A stretch of DNA of 64,000 bases from Candidatus Formimonas warabiya (GTDB taxonomy: Bacteria; Bacillota; Dehalobacteriia; Dehalobacteriales; Dehalobacteriaceae), in contig NZ_CP017634.1 in the NCBI RefSeq assembly GCF_002777255.1, positions 2,864,903-2,928,902 of the forward strand, read 5' to 3'. Position 1 is the first letter of the stretch, and the number at the start of each line of letters is the position of its first letter. The position numbers were made by a program, and so were the translations under genes. Shown here in pieces: positions 43,134 to 50,430 of the stretch. The notes below the pieces were generated by a model that saw only the letters and a program-made list of their open reading frames with translations, made no database searches and was not told where the DNA came from.

Positions 43134-45491
43134 ATGATAAATATGGTAAAAAGCTTTAAAGAGTTGACTCCCGAGCTTCAGACCTTTGCAGGCGGAAAAG
43201 GCGGTATGCTGGCTAGGATGTTCCAGGGTGGATATCCGGTGCCGGAGGGTTTTGTTATTTTGCCATCGGCTTTTCAGGAAGAAAAGCTGAATGAGAAAGC
43301 CTGGAACGAGATACTGGTTTTTCTTAACACAATAAGAAGGGATAAAGAAGGAGCACTATTCGCTGTGAGGTCCTCTGCTTTAAGTGAAGACTCGTCCCAA
43401 GCCTCCTTTGCAGGGGAATTTGAAACTGTTCTCAATGTAAGAACGGATAAAGAGTTACAGGAAGCCATATATGCGGTTTTTAGATCGAGGCAGTCGGAGA
43501 GAGTAAAAGCATACAGCTCTGTTCAAGGTATCGATCAATCTCATCAAATTGCTATAGTTATTCAGTTGATGGTGCCATCTGAAATCTCAGGGGTTTTGTT
43601 TACTGCCGATCCTATAACAGGGAGTTTCGCAAACATGATAGGCAATTATGTGCATGGATTGGGAGAACAGCTTGTTTCCGGGGAAGCAAATGCATATAAC
43701 TTTAAATTAAGCAGACCGAAGGGAAAATATGATGGCCCTGATGAGTTTAAGAAATATGCCGTTAACCTGTATCAATATGCGGCCAAGCTTGAGAGGGAAC
43801 TGGGAAGTCCCCAGGATATTGAATGGACAGTGGCAAGAGGGAAATTGTATCTTTTACAGGCAAGACCAATAACGACATTGACTCCAGGAAATCTGGATAC
43901 CTATGAAATAAATGAGAGCTTAGAAAGAGATGCCCTTTGGGTAAATACAAATGTGGGAGAGGCAATCCCTGATGTTGTTACACCGCTTACCTGGAGTTTA
44001 GTACGGGCTTTGGATATTGAATCCGGTTTTGTACCAGGGTATTATTTGTGGTCGGGCAATATTTACGGAAGAATATACTCGAATATAAGTCAAAGATTAT
44101 CTGCTATCACTGCACTGTATGGAAGTTCAAAATTAGGCTTAAGAATTCTCGGGGAAGTATTCGGCCAGATACCGGAAGGGTTAACAATTCCAGTCTATCC
44201 ATTTTCAAGAATGGATGTAATAAAAGCAATGTTACCGGGAATCAAATATTACTTGAAAAAGAATCGGGAGATTTCAAAAAGCCTGTCGCAATCTATTCAG
44301 GATACGCCGGATTGGTGCAGAAGGACGAAGGAAGCCATTAAGAAAATAAACACCAAGGAAGAACTGCTGGACTTATGGAAGCATGAGCTTGAGCCCTATA
44401 ATGCAAAGGCATGGTGGGGGCTGATCGTAAGCGGCAGTAAAGCTGTACTTGCCTTAACATTGAGTAAAAAGCTCACAAAGCTGGTAGGAACTGAAGATGC
44501 CAACACCCTTCTATCCAACCTAAGGGGGAATTCAGAGCTGGCCAGCCTTGGGCCCGTCATGGGCATCTCCAAGGTTCTTAAAGGAGAGATGAGCCGTGAG
44601 GAGTATTTTAAGCAGAATGGTCATCGGGGTCCCCACGAGTTTGAACTATCCATACCGGACCCTTCGGAGGATGCAAACTGGCTGGAAAGGCAGATCAAGG
44701 AATTTGAAGAGTCAGATACGGATGCAGATGAACTTCTAAAGAAGCAGCATACTCAATATGAGGCCGCCTGGAGGAGATTTGGGGAACGTTTTCCTAATAA
44801 GGTAAAATGGCTTGAGAAACAAATGGCAAAAGCATCGGAAGGTGCCCGTATCAGAGAGGCGGCACGCTCGGAGTTTGTAAGGGTATTCAGGGTTGTCCGA
44901 ACCTTTGCACTCAAGGCGGGCGAGCTTACAGAAATAGGAGAAAATGTTTTTTTCCTTTATATTAATGAAGTGAAAGACCTCCTGTCTGATAGAAATGCGA
45001 AAGTACAGAATATCCCGGCCAGAAAAGAAAACTATGAAAAATATAAAGCACTGCCGCCATTTCCGACAATCATCCGGGGACGGTTCAATCCTTTCGAATG
45101 GGTCAAGGACCCGAATAGAAGAATGGATTACTACGATTCCATTGCACCAATTGAAACTGCCTCCGATTCCGAAACATTAAGGGGCTTTGCGGGAGCAGCG
45201 GGCAAAGTTGAAGGGATCGTACGTATTCTGGCGAATCCCGAAGAAAGTGAAAAGCTTAAACCGGGTGAAATCCTGGTTGCTACAACAACTAATGTAGGTT
45301 GGACTCCTCTTTTCCCTAGAGCTGCAGCAGTCATTACAGACGTAGGAGCACCGCTGTCCCACGCTGCTATAGTAGCACGAGAACTTGGCATTCCTGCTGT
45401 TGTGGGATGCGGTAACGCCACTTTAAGACTTAGAACAGGGGATAAGGTCATTGTTGATGGTGGGCAGGGCATCGTGCGCATTTTGGAATGA
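43134..45491 (+). CDS. PEP-utilising dikinase (PEP synthase / rifampin phosphotransferase-like)
   Basis: A 785-aa protein. The N-terminal PPDK_N ATP-grasp domain (about 1-250) shows GGKGGMLARMFQGGYPVPEGF, FAVRSSALSEDSSQASFAGE, GLGEQLVSGEANAY and the ending LYLLQARPITTL. The middle (about 270-680) is the variable substrate domain. The C-terminal swivelling domain has TDVGAPLSHAAIVARELGIP with phospho-carrier His743. No PEP/pyruvate-binding TIM barrel is evident, which excludes a true PEP synthase. The arrangement resembles rifampin phosphotransferase, which transfers the ATP beta-phosphate to an antibiotic, but the middle domain differs enough that the substrate is unknown. TetR control would fit an inducible detoxification enzyme. 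Confidence 0.85.
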   Translation: MINMVKSFKELTPELQTFAGGKGGMLARMFQGGYPVPEGFVILPSAFQEEKLNEKAWNEILVFLNTIRRDKEGALFAVRSSALSEDSSQASFAGEFETVLNVRTDKELQEAIYAVFRSRQSERVKAYSSVQGIDQSHQIAIVIQLMVPSEISGVLFTADPITGSFANMIGNYVHGLGEQLVSGEANAYNFKLSRPKGKYDGPDEFKKYAVNLYQYAAKLERELGSPQDIEWTVARGKLYLLQARPITTLTPGNLDTYEINESLERDALWVNTNVGEAIPDVVTPLTWSLVRALDIESGFVPGYYLWSGNIYGRIYSNISQRLSAITALYGSSKLGLRILGEVFGQIPEGLTIPVYPFSRMDVIKAMLPGIKYYLKKNREISKSLSQSIQDTPDWCRRTKEAIKKINTKEELLDLWKHELEPYNAKAWWGLIVSGSKAVLALTLSKKLTKLVGTEDANTLLSNLRGNSELASLGPVMGISKVLKGEMSREEYFKQNGHRGPHEFELSIPDPSEDANWLERQIKEFEESDTDADELLKKQHTQYEAAWRRFGERFPNKVKWLEKQMAKASEGARIREAARSEFVRVFRVVRTFALKAGELTEIGENVFFLYINEVKDLLSDRNAKVQNIPARKENYEKYKALPPFPTIIRGRFNPFEWVKDPNRRMDYYDSIAPIETASDSETLRGFAGAAGKVEGIVRILANPEESEKLKPGEILVATTTNVGWTPLFPRAAAVITDVGAPLSHAAIVARELGIPAVVGCGNATLRLRTGDKVIVDGGQGIVRILE

Positions 45492-45605
45492 TACCTATAC
45501 AGCATTATGAAAGTGCGTGATACTGTACCCTCTGGAAAGTATAATATGGTACAAAAATGGAGACGATATTAGAATAAAAATCAATTTCAAATAAGCTATT
45601 AGCCT

Positions 45606-45633
45606 GGACGTATGTGCAATTGTAGGTACGTCC
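45606..45633 (+). terminator. Weak hairpin after the dikinase gene
   Basis: GGACGTA (45606-45612) pairs with TACGTCC (45627-45633), 115 nt past the stop at 45491, followed only by TTTGC. It may be a weak terminator or a leader structure for the DUF255 relic, whose ribosome site follows. Confidence 0.35.
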
Positions 45634-45657
45634 TTTGCTATGAAAGGAGGTGGTCAT

Positions 45658-45822
45658 GTGGACAATCAAAAGAAAATACCCAATAGGTTAATCAATGAAA
45701 AATCTCCCTATCTGCTGCAACATGCTTATAATCCGGTGAACTGGTATCCGTGGGGAGAGGAAGCATTTGAGAAAGCACGGCTTGAAGATAAGCCTGTTTT
45801 CCTATCTATTGGGTATAGCTGA
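45658..45822 (+). pseudogene. Truncated DUF255 N-terminus, copy 2
   Basis: A GTG at 45658, with GGAGG 7 nt upstream, opens a 54-codon frame: [46 protein letters not shown] then TGA. It is the same N-terminal segment of DUF255 as the relic at 42124, diverged at many silent and some coding positions. As there, the match ends directly before the TCHWCH motif. Past the stop both contain TTGTCAyTGGTGGCAAAA, so homology extends beyond the coding part. The two relics bracket the TetR-dikinase pair. Confidence 0.75.
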
Positions 45823-45873
45823 CTTGTCTACTATGATGAACTTGTCATTGGTGGCAAAACGGTTACTAGAACC

Positions 45874-45915
45874 AGAGCCTTGATATTTCAAATGGGTTCT
45901 ACAAGGCTCTTTTTA
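45874..45915 (+). terminator. Terminator after DUF255 relic 2
   Basis: AGAGCCTTG (45874-45882) pairs with CAAGGCTCT (45902-45910), followed by TTTTAC. It is convergent with the minus-strand gene ending at 45927 and could serve both directions. Confidence 0.7.
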
Positions 45916-45926
45916 CACAATTCTCC

Positions 45927-47732
45927 CTATTTTCTTGTAGAATAGCCTCTTTGCTTATAACATTTAATATTATTCTCGGTTAGCTCTTTGAGGCTGATAA
46001 CCTTTTTACAAACTTCTTCACTAATATTATTATCCTTGCAATAACATATAATAGGTTGAAATAGCTGAACCCATGTTTCAAGTTCTTCAACAATTCCTTC
46101 ATCATGTGAAGTAAGACCTATCGGAGTGAGATGCTTGTTCATTTTGTCACCAATAAATTGGATAAAGTCGCAGCTTAACAGGCGATTTCTTGTTTCTTCA
46201 TGTTCTTTAGATATTTCATAAAAATAGTATACTTCATCATACATCGGATTTAGTATCCATTGTAAATTGTTCAAGGGGTCATGTGGTGTAATATTATTTC
46301 TATAGCTTTTTATATGAGAATACAGACATTCATCTTTGGGGTCGGTATTATTTATTCTTGCATGGAAAGAATATCCATTTCTATTTGAGTTCTTATATGA
46401 TTCGATAAACTCTAAAGGTGAGCTATAAGGAAATTTTTTGTTTGTTTGAAATATGTAAACTAAATATTGTAAATCCAAAAGGGTTTCATGGGCTATCTTT
46501 TCAATTTCAATTATATCTTCTCCATTAGTTAGTAAACCATGTGCGACTTTATTCCTTATCAAAGGAAAGTCAAATGCAAAGTACTCATAGGCATTAAAGA
46601 CCTGTTTATCGTGTAATCTGTCCAATTTTGTATTTATAGTAAATGAGTTCAGCTTTTTAGGCTGAATGTCCATTTCAAAACAATAATCATAAAATATACC
46701 TTCAATTTGTATAGCCGCAACATTTACAAACGATAAATATTGCTTGCTTATATAGTTTTCTAAAGCTCCTTTCAGTACATCAAGTCTTTTATTAATAACG
46801 TGGTTATTTTTAACATTTTTAATTATATAATCACAGATATTCTTTTCTTGAATATACCTTGCTAAAAAGTCTTTATACGCTACAATTGAGTTATTCCTTA
46901 GGGTCTCAATAATATTGGAGTGGTATGGATATTCTGCGCTGGCTTTTTTAAACGCTTCTTCATCAAAAGTAAATTTATCGAACTTCCCAATAAATTCATT
47001 CATCTCTTTAGCAAATTTCACTGATATACTGTAATCACAATCAGGCAGAAATACAGCTTCACTATCCTCTAAAGAAGATATGTAATACTTGTAGTTGTTG
47101 TCGTCAGACGCTATACGAGAGCAGATTGACAAAGCCTTTTTCTTTAAATCAATGCTCTGTATTTCAATTAATTCCACATCTAACAACTGCTTATAATGCC
47201 TGCATTTTCTGCCTTCATAGTCAAGTTTTGGGAATATCTCAACTGCAATCGTTTCCTTTTGCTGTAGTTCATTTTTAAATGATTGGCATTTATTTCTGAG
47301 CTTATTTATCTTCCTTTCTAAAGCCTCAAAAAGTCTTTCGTTCTCATGTTCTTTTGTATTAATCTGGGTTTCTTTGGCTTGGATTTGTGCTTTTATGTTA
47401 TTAATCTTTTGGTATAACCCCTGTACCTTATTATTTAAAATTTCATACTCATTCCTTGGTAATCCTTCTAAAAACAGCAGCCTGTTGAAAACTGTGTTAT
47501 AAAACTCTGCCTCATTGTCTGGAAACTCAATTCTCATGTGACTTACAATGTAACAGACATTCTTTTTAATATCTTCAAAAGGCTGAATTTCGGGGTCTAA
47601 TTCCATAGTATCCTTTATAAACTGTTTGGCTATACCGACTTTGTCATATTCAAATATATAGTCCAATTTTGATAGGTTTTCATGTGATATATAAGCCAGA
47701 CACCTATCTAATATGCTTTTTCTGTTCACCAT
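45927..47732 (-). CDS. Coiled-coil protein with HEPN-like RxxxxH motif
   Basis: About 601 aa. The ATG at 47732 has GGAGGGG directly upstream; a longer frame would start inside the terminator at 47765-47785. Residues about 100-160 are heptad-like (NNKVQGLYQKINNIKAQIQA, KINKLRNKCQSFKNELQQKE), a coiled coil. In the C-terminal half, FDFPLIRNKVAHGLLTNGED carries Arg393 and His398 in the R-x4-H spacing of HEPN ribonuclease domains, preceded by helices as in Apea-like HEPN proteins. No signal or membrane segment. Codon use is AT-rich, unlike the chromosomal genes to the left. A defence or toxin-type RNase is plausible; this rests on the motif and its helical context only. Confidence 0.6.
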   Translation of the reverse strand: MVNRKSILDRCLAYISHENLSKLDYIFEYDKVGIAKQFIKDTMELDPEIQPFEDIKKNVCYIVSHMRIEFPDNEAEFYNTVFNRLLFLEGLPRNEYEILNNKVQGLYQKINNIKAQIQAKETQINTKEHENERLFEALERKINKLRNKCQSFKNELQQKETIAVEIFPKLDYEGRKCRHYKQLLDVELIEIQSIDLKKKALSICSRIASDDNNYKYYISSLEDSEAVFLPDCDYSISVKFAKEMNEFIGKFDKFTFDEEAFKKASAEYPYHSNIIETLRNNSIVAYKDFLARYIQEKNICDYIIKNVKNNHVINKRLDVLKGALENYISKQYLSFVNVAAIQIEGIFYDYCFEMDIQPKKLNSFTINTKLDRLHDKQVFNAYEYFAFDFPLIRNKVAHGLLTNGEDIIEIEKIAHETLLDLQYLVYIFQTNKKFPYSSPLEFIESYKNSNRNGYSFHARINNTDPKDECLYSHIKSYRNNITPHDPLNNLQWILNPMYDEVYYFYEISKEHEETRNRLLSCDFIQFIGDKMNKHLTPIGLTSHDEGIVEELETWVQLFQPIICYCKDNNISEEVCKKVISLKELTENNIKCYKQRGYSTRK

Positions 47733-47764
47733 TACCCCTCCATCTAATACTTTTAATAAATAAA

Positions 47765-47785
47765 AGCACTCCCCGAAGAAGTGCT
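47765..47785 (-). terminator. Terminator upstream of the HEPN-like gene
   Basis: AGCACT (47765-47770) pairs with AGTGCT (47780-47785); on the minus strand the TTCTTCGGGG-type loop is followed by TTTTATTTATT. It ends whatever is transcribed on the minus strand through 47790-48060 (tRNA-like pieces, small frame) before the HEPN-like gene. Confidence 0.65.
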
Positions 47786-47797
47786 GCATTTTTGGGT

Positions 47798-47872
47798 TAG
47801 CTCTATGCGGTACATATGTAAACCTGTGCTATCCAGTTACACCACACTCCCGACATGCCACGCATAGAGCTA
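47798..47872 (-). other. tRNA 5'-half-like sequence inside a 12-bp inverted repeat
   Basis: TAGCTCTATGCG and its exact complement (47798-47809, 47861-47872) enclose a minus-strand segment (47851 down to 47809) that fits a canonical tRNA front half: a 7-nt acceptor strand GGGAGTG, T8, D-stem GTGT/GCAC, loop AACTGGATA with A14, G18, G19 and A21 in place, A26, then a weak anticodon-like hairpin. No T-arm or matching 3' acceptor strand follows. It is a degenerate or truncated tRNA, or a tRNA-like RNA domain held on a long stem. Confidence 0.45.
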
Positions 47873-48011
47873 TAACTGCCATAAATACATTTTTCATAAC
47901 TGACACCATCCTTCTACTGATTTCTTTAAGCTTGTACATGTCAATGATGTTGCCTATTCCCTTAGACATTACCACTCTTGCTACAATATCTAAGATGAAA
48001 TATATACTCAT
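47829..48011 (-). CDS. Possible small protein between tRNA-like pieces
   Basis: A 60-codon frame from ATG at 48011 starts with a hydrophobic helix (MSIYFILDIVARVVM), has a basic middle, and ends in a Cys-containing tail (ALCVACRECGVTG). There is no convincing ribosome site, and the 3' end overlaps the tRNA 5'-half-like segment. An internal ATG could give a shorter 23-aa hydrophobic peptide. It may simply be untranslated. Confidence 0.2.
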   Translation of the reverse strand: MSIYFILDIVARVVMSKGIGNIIDMYKLKEISRRMVSVMKNVFMAVIALCVACRECGVTG

Positions 48012-48020
48012 AACAGAGGT

Positions 48021-48057
48021 CGAGAGGTTAGGACTCGAACCTAAACTGTGGACTACC
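48021..48057 (-). other. tRNA 3'-half-like sequence (T-arm and acceptor strand)
   Basis: On the minus strand, TTAGG-TTCGAGT-CCTAA (48044 down to 48028) is a perfect T-arm with the invariant TTCGA loop, followed by a 7-nt acceptor-like CCTCTCG (48027-48021). The expected body (D-arm, acceptor 5' strand) is not upstream. Such 3'-tRNA remnants are typical attachment-site scars of integrative elements, and AT-rich accessory genes begin here. Confidence 0.5.
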
Positions 48058-48234
48058 AATATTAAGTTACTTGATATATTTTACCACAATTTAGGAGCGA
48101 AGTAAATCCTACAGCAAGAAAGTTTACGGACATATATAAACATCAAATATCTCATCTGTTATTAACTTCCCAATTATTTTATTAGAGCAGGGTTTTACAT
48201 TAAGACATTATAAAAATAAATAACATCATTAGAA

Positions 48235-48282
48235 AACAACCGTAATCGTTGTCCATTAGGACATGAATTACGGTTGTTTTGT
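48235..48282. terminator. Bidirectional hairpin in the 48.06-48.43 kb gap
   Basis: AACAACCGTAAT (48235-48246) pairs with ATTACGGTTGTT (48267-48278), with an inner GTCC-ATTA-GGAC stem (48251-48262) and T-runs on both strands. No gene ends immediately next to it; it insulates the 48434 gene from the minus-strand region. The rest of the gap shows nothing I can name. Confidence 0.6.
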
Positions 48283-48433
48283 CTTTAGACCGTGTGTTAC
48301 AGGCGTGTGGATATTCTCTATTAGAACATTCAAACCATAGATAATCACTTAGTTATTACCCCTTAACCTATGGCTGGATGCCTATGCGTATTGGATAGTG
48401 TAAAACATTAAAATTAAGGAGGACGTTGGAATT

Positions 48434-49465
48434 ATGAGTGAGAACATTGGTAACTTCAATCAGCTGTTAGAAAATGCAGGTGGGATTAATGGTCAGGAGA
48501 ATAACATTCCTTTGACTACTAAACCGTCGACAGATGTGGTTGAAACTCAAAAGAAAGAAGAATCAGCACCGAGTATACCTAAACGTACAACTAAAGAGAG
48601 AAATATGGCACTATATGATGGGATGGCAAAAAGTGCAAAAGAATCTGAAGCTCTGGAGGCTGGAATACTAGAGAGAGCTTTTGATTTAAGGCACAGGATG
48701 GCGAGGGTCTACGGTAGCGAGGGTGAAGGTTATGTTTATGCAGCATTTATCCAAGAACAAGCAACAAAAGAGGGAAATCTTTTATTACTTGTTGAATACC
48801 CGGATGGGACGCTTTCAAAACCGATAAACGTACCACAGGATGGCCTTTTTGATAAGTCAAACTATTTTACAATCCATGAAGCAGGCTCTCCTATTTGGCT
48901 AAAGAACGCAAAATGCTTGGAGGTCTTAAGAAAATTTTGTGAAGGTGACATGGACATTGATTATGTGACGCTTTATTGTACACTAAGAAAGCACTATAAG
49001 GAACTTCCTGTCGGTAAAATACAAGAAAAATATACTTTGCCTGAGGCATATAAACTGATAGTTAGAGTAGCTGAATCGTTACGTGATATCAATGACGTTA
49101 ATCATGAGGATTTCATTCCTTTTGATTGTGAAGATTATGTGCTGAACACGAAAGCATTTGAGAGAGTTGCATATGAAGCTGGCTATAAACCACGGGAACT
49201 ACTTAAATTACTGGCTGTTCATGACATTCTGCGTGCTGATGAGGGAGAAAAACTAAGATATCAAAAGTCAAAACGAATACCTGGAGCCAAAGACCCTAAG
49301 AGATTTTATGTCTTTAAGCATGAGACTGAAATTAAAGCTATGGTCAGGGAGCAGCAGGATATGCAGATAAAGGTCATACCATCAGAACAAAGGCCTGATG
49401 TTTGTACTTATAAGAAGTCATATCCGGCTAATCCTTTTAAGAATAGAAGTAACAAGAAAAGGTAG
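48434..49465 (+). CDS. Hypothetical protein (accessory element)
   Basis: A 343-aa soluble protein; AAGGAGG lies 11 nt before the ATG. Residues 1-55 are polar and probably disordered (Thr/Lys/Glu-rich); the middle is mixed alpha/beta (YVYAAFIQEQATKEGNLLLL, EYPDGTLSKPINVPQDG); the C-terminus is Lys/Arg-rich (NPFKNRSNKKR), which could bind nucleic acid. The ordered C-terminal half, with LRADEGEKLRYQKSKR and similar, is reminiscent of a winged-helix segment but not assignable. First gene of the plus-strand block, followed by its own terminator. I do not recognise the family. Confidence 0.7.
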   Translation: MSENIGNFNQLLENAGGINGQENNIPLTTKPSTDVVETQKKEESAPSIPKRTTKERNMALYDGMAKSAKESEALEAGILERAFDLRHRMARVYGSEGEGYVYAAFIQEQATKEGNLLLLVEYPDGTLSKPINVPQDGLFDKSNYFTIHEAGSPIWLKNAKCLEVLRKFCEGDMDIDYVTLYCTLRKHYKELPVGKIQEKYTLPEAYKLIVRVAESLRDINDVNHEDFIPFDCEDYVLNTKAFERVAYEAGYKPRELLKLLAVHDILRADEGEKLRYQKSKRIPGAKDPKRFYVFKHETEIKAMVREQQDMQIKVIPSEQRPDVCTYKKSYPANPFKNRSNKKR

Positions 49466-49490
49466 TTTGTTGCCACTGTTGCCACAAAAA

Positions 49491-49517
49491 GCAGCCAATT
49501 AAAAATTGGTTGCTCTT
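49491..49517 (+). terminator. Terminator after the 48434 gene
   Basis: GCAGCCAAT (49491-49499) pairs with ATTGGTTGC (49505-49513), followed by TCTTTG; 26 nt beyond the stop at 49465. Confidence 0.65.
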
Positions 49518-49552
49518 TGTGGATATACAAATACATTATGGAGGTCAATGAA

Positions 49553-50122
49553 ATGGTATCAATCATTGAAGATAATGAGGATTTTTTTACAACATTAGAA
49601 GGTCAATTACGTGGAGTGAGAGCATGTATAAAAGACAACTATGTAAGAGAATGCTTTGATTATGTGGGAAACACTCCTTTAGAGAATCAGTATAGTGCGG
49701 CGGAACTACTTGGGATTTTTTATAGTAGCATTCCAAAAGACCAGAGATATGATATTGTACTGGATGTGTATATGCGTTCAAATCATTCAAAGAACTTAGC
49801 TAAATATGTCAGGGCTATTAAGAAATATAGACCTAGCACTTATGCAGATGACATTAAGACTTTGGCAGATTCAACAGGAAACATTGTTGTGTATAGGGGT
49901 GGAGTATTATCAAAAAACCCTGACCGCTCTGTATCGTGGACAACAAATATAAATATGGCGCTGTTCTTTACTGACTATTGTAGACGAGGTTATAAAGGTA
50001 ATAATATAGGTGTTTACATGGGAAACATCAGTATTGATGATGTAATAGCTTACACAAATGACCGCAACGAATATGAAATACTTCAATATGGTAGTGTGAA
50101 AAATATTATTCAGATAGGTTGA
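49553..50122 (+). CDS. Putative small ADP-ribosyltransferase (R-S-E type)
   Basis: 189 aa from the ATG at 49553, chosen because GGAGG lies 8 nt upstream. The C-terminal half carries the three landmarks of the arginine-type ADP-ribosyltransferase fold in order and with plausible spacing: Arg115 in IVVYRGG, the S-W-T strand at 128-130 (SVSWTTNINMALFF), and the E-x-E pair Glu173/Glu175 in RNEYEILQYG. The helical N-terminus would be the lead-in domain. No signal peptide, so it acts inside the cell. Element-encoded ARTs modify host transcription or translation proteins or serve in defence. The assignment rests on motifs only. Confidence 0.55.
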   Translation: MVSIIEDNEDFFTTLEGQLRGVRACIKDNYVRECFDYVGNTPLENQYSAAELLGIFYSSIPKDQRYDIVLDVYMRSNHSKNLAKYVRAIKKYRPSTYADDIKTLADSTGNIVVYRGGVLSKNPDRSVSWTTNINMALFFTDYCRRGYKGNNIGVYMGNISIDDVIAYTNDRNEYEILQYGSVKNIIQIG

Positions 50123-50163
50123 CTGATTTTATATTGCAGTCCCCTATCTAGCTGAAGTTTCGA

Positions 50164-50192
50164 GGTGTCCAGTATTTTGGACACCTTGTTTC
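50164..50192 (+). terminator. Terminator after the putative ART gene
   Basis: GGTGTCCA (50164-50171) pairs perfectly with TGGACACC (50178-50185) around a 6-nt loop, followed by TTGTTTCTCTTT; 42 nt beyond the stop. Confidence 0.8.
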
Positions 50193-50194
50193 TC

Positions 50195-50316
50195 TTTCAA
50201 TAGGGTGTCAATCATAAATGAAATGTTTGAAAATGGGATTTGATACCCTATTGAAATGATTTAAGGGGCTCTGGGATAGGTCAAAAAATGTTCCTTCTGG
50301 GTGTACCCTAGAGAAA
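50195..50316. repeat. Triplicated site upstream of the serine recombinase (res-like)
   Basis: TTTCAATAGGGT (50195-50206) recurs inverted and exact as ACCCTATTGAAA (50245-50256), and again imperfectly as ACCCTAGAGAAA (50305-50316), 60 nt further. Three related half-sites in front of a resolvase-type gene, two facing each other, resemble the multi-subsite recombination (res) region or operator that such enzymes bind. Spacing does not follow the classical Tn3 res layout exactly. Confidence 0.45.
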
Positions 50317-50367
50317 TGGTTATTTTTTATTACTTTATATTGACTAGTTGAAAAAGTTGAAAAATCC

Positions 50368-50396
50368 TTGCCTTTCATTAAAATTTCAGGTACAAT
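50368..50396 (+). promoter_or_regulatory. Promoter of the serine recombinase gene
   Basis: TTGCCT (50368-50373), 17-nt spacer, TACAAT (50391-50396), 35 nt upstream of the ATG at 50431. Confidence 0.55.
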
Positions 50397-50430
50397 CCAC
50401 CACCCAAGAAAGGAATTGTAAAGGAAAGGA

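Noticed and set aside
43134..45491. True phosphoenolpyruvate synthase
   Set aside because: The swivelling His domain is at the C-terminus and no PEP/pyruvate TIM barrel follows it, so the PEP synthase call does not hold.
47798..48057. Circularly permuted tRNA gene (3' half upstream of 5' half)
   Set aside because: With canonical numbering the 5' acceptor strand GGGAGTG does not pair with the 3' strand CCTCTCG, and the anticodon arms are not complementary. The halves look like separate relics.
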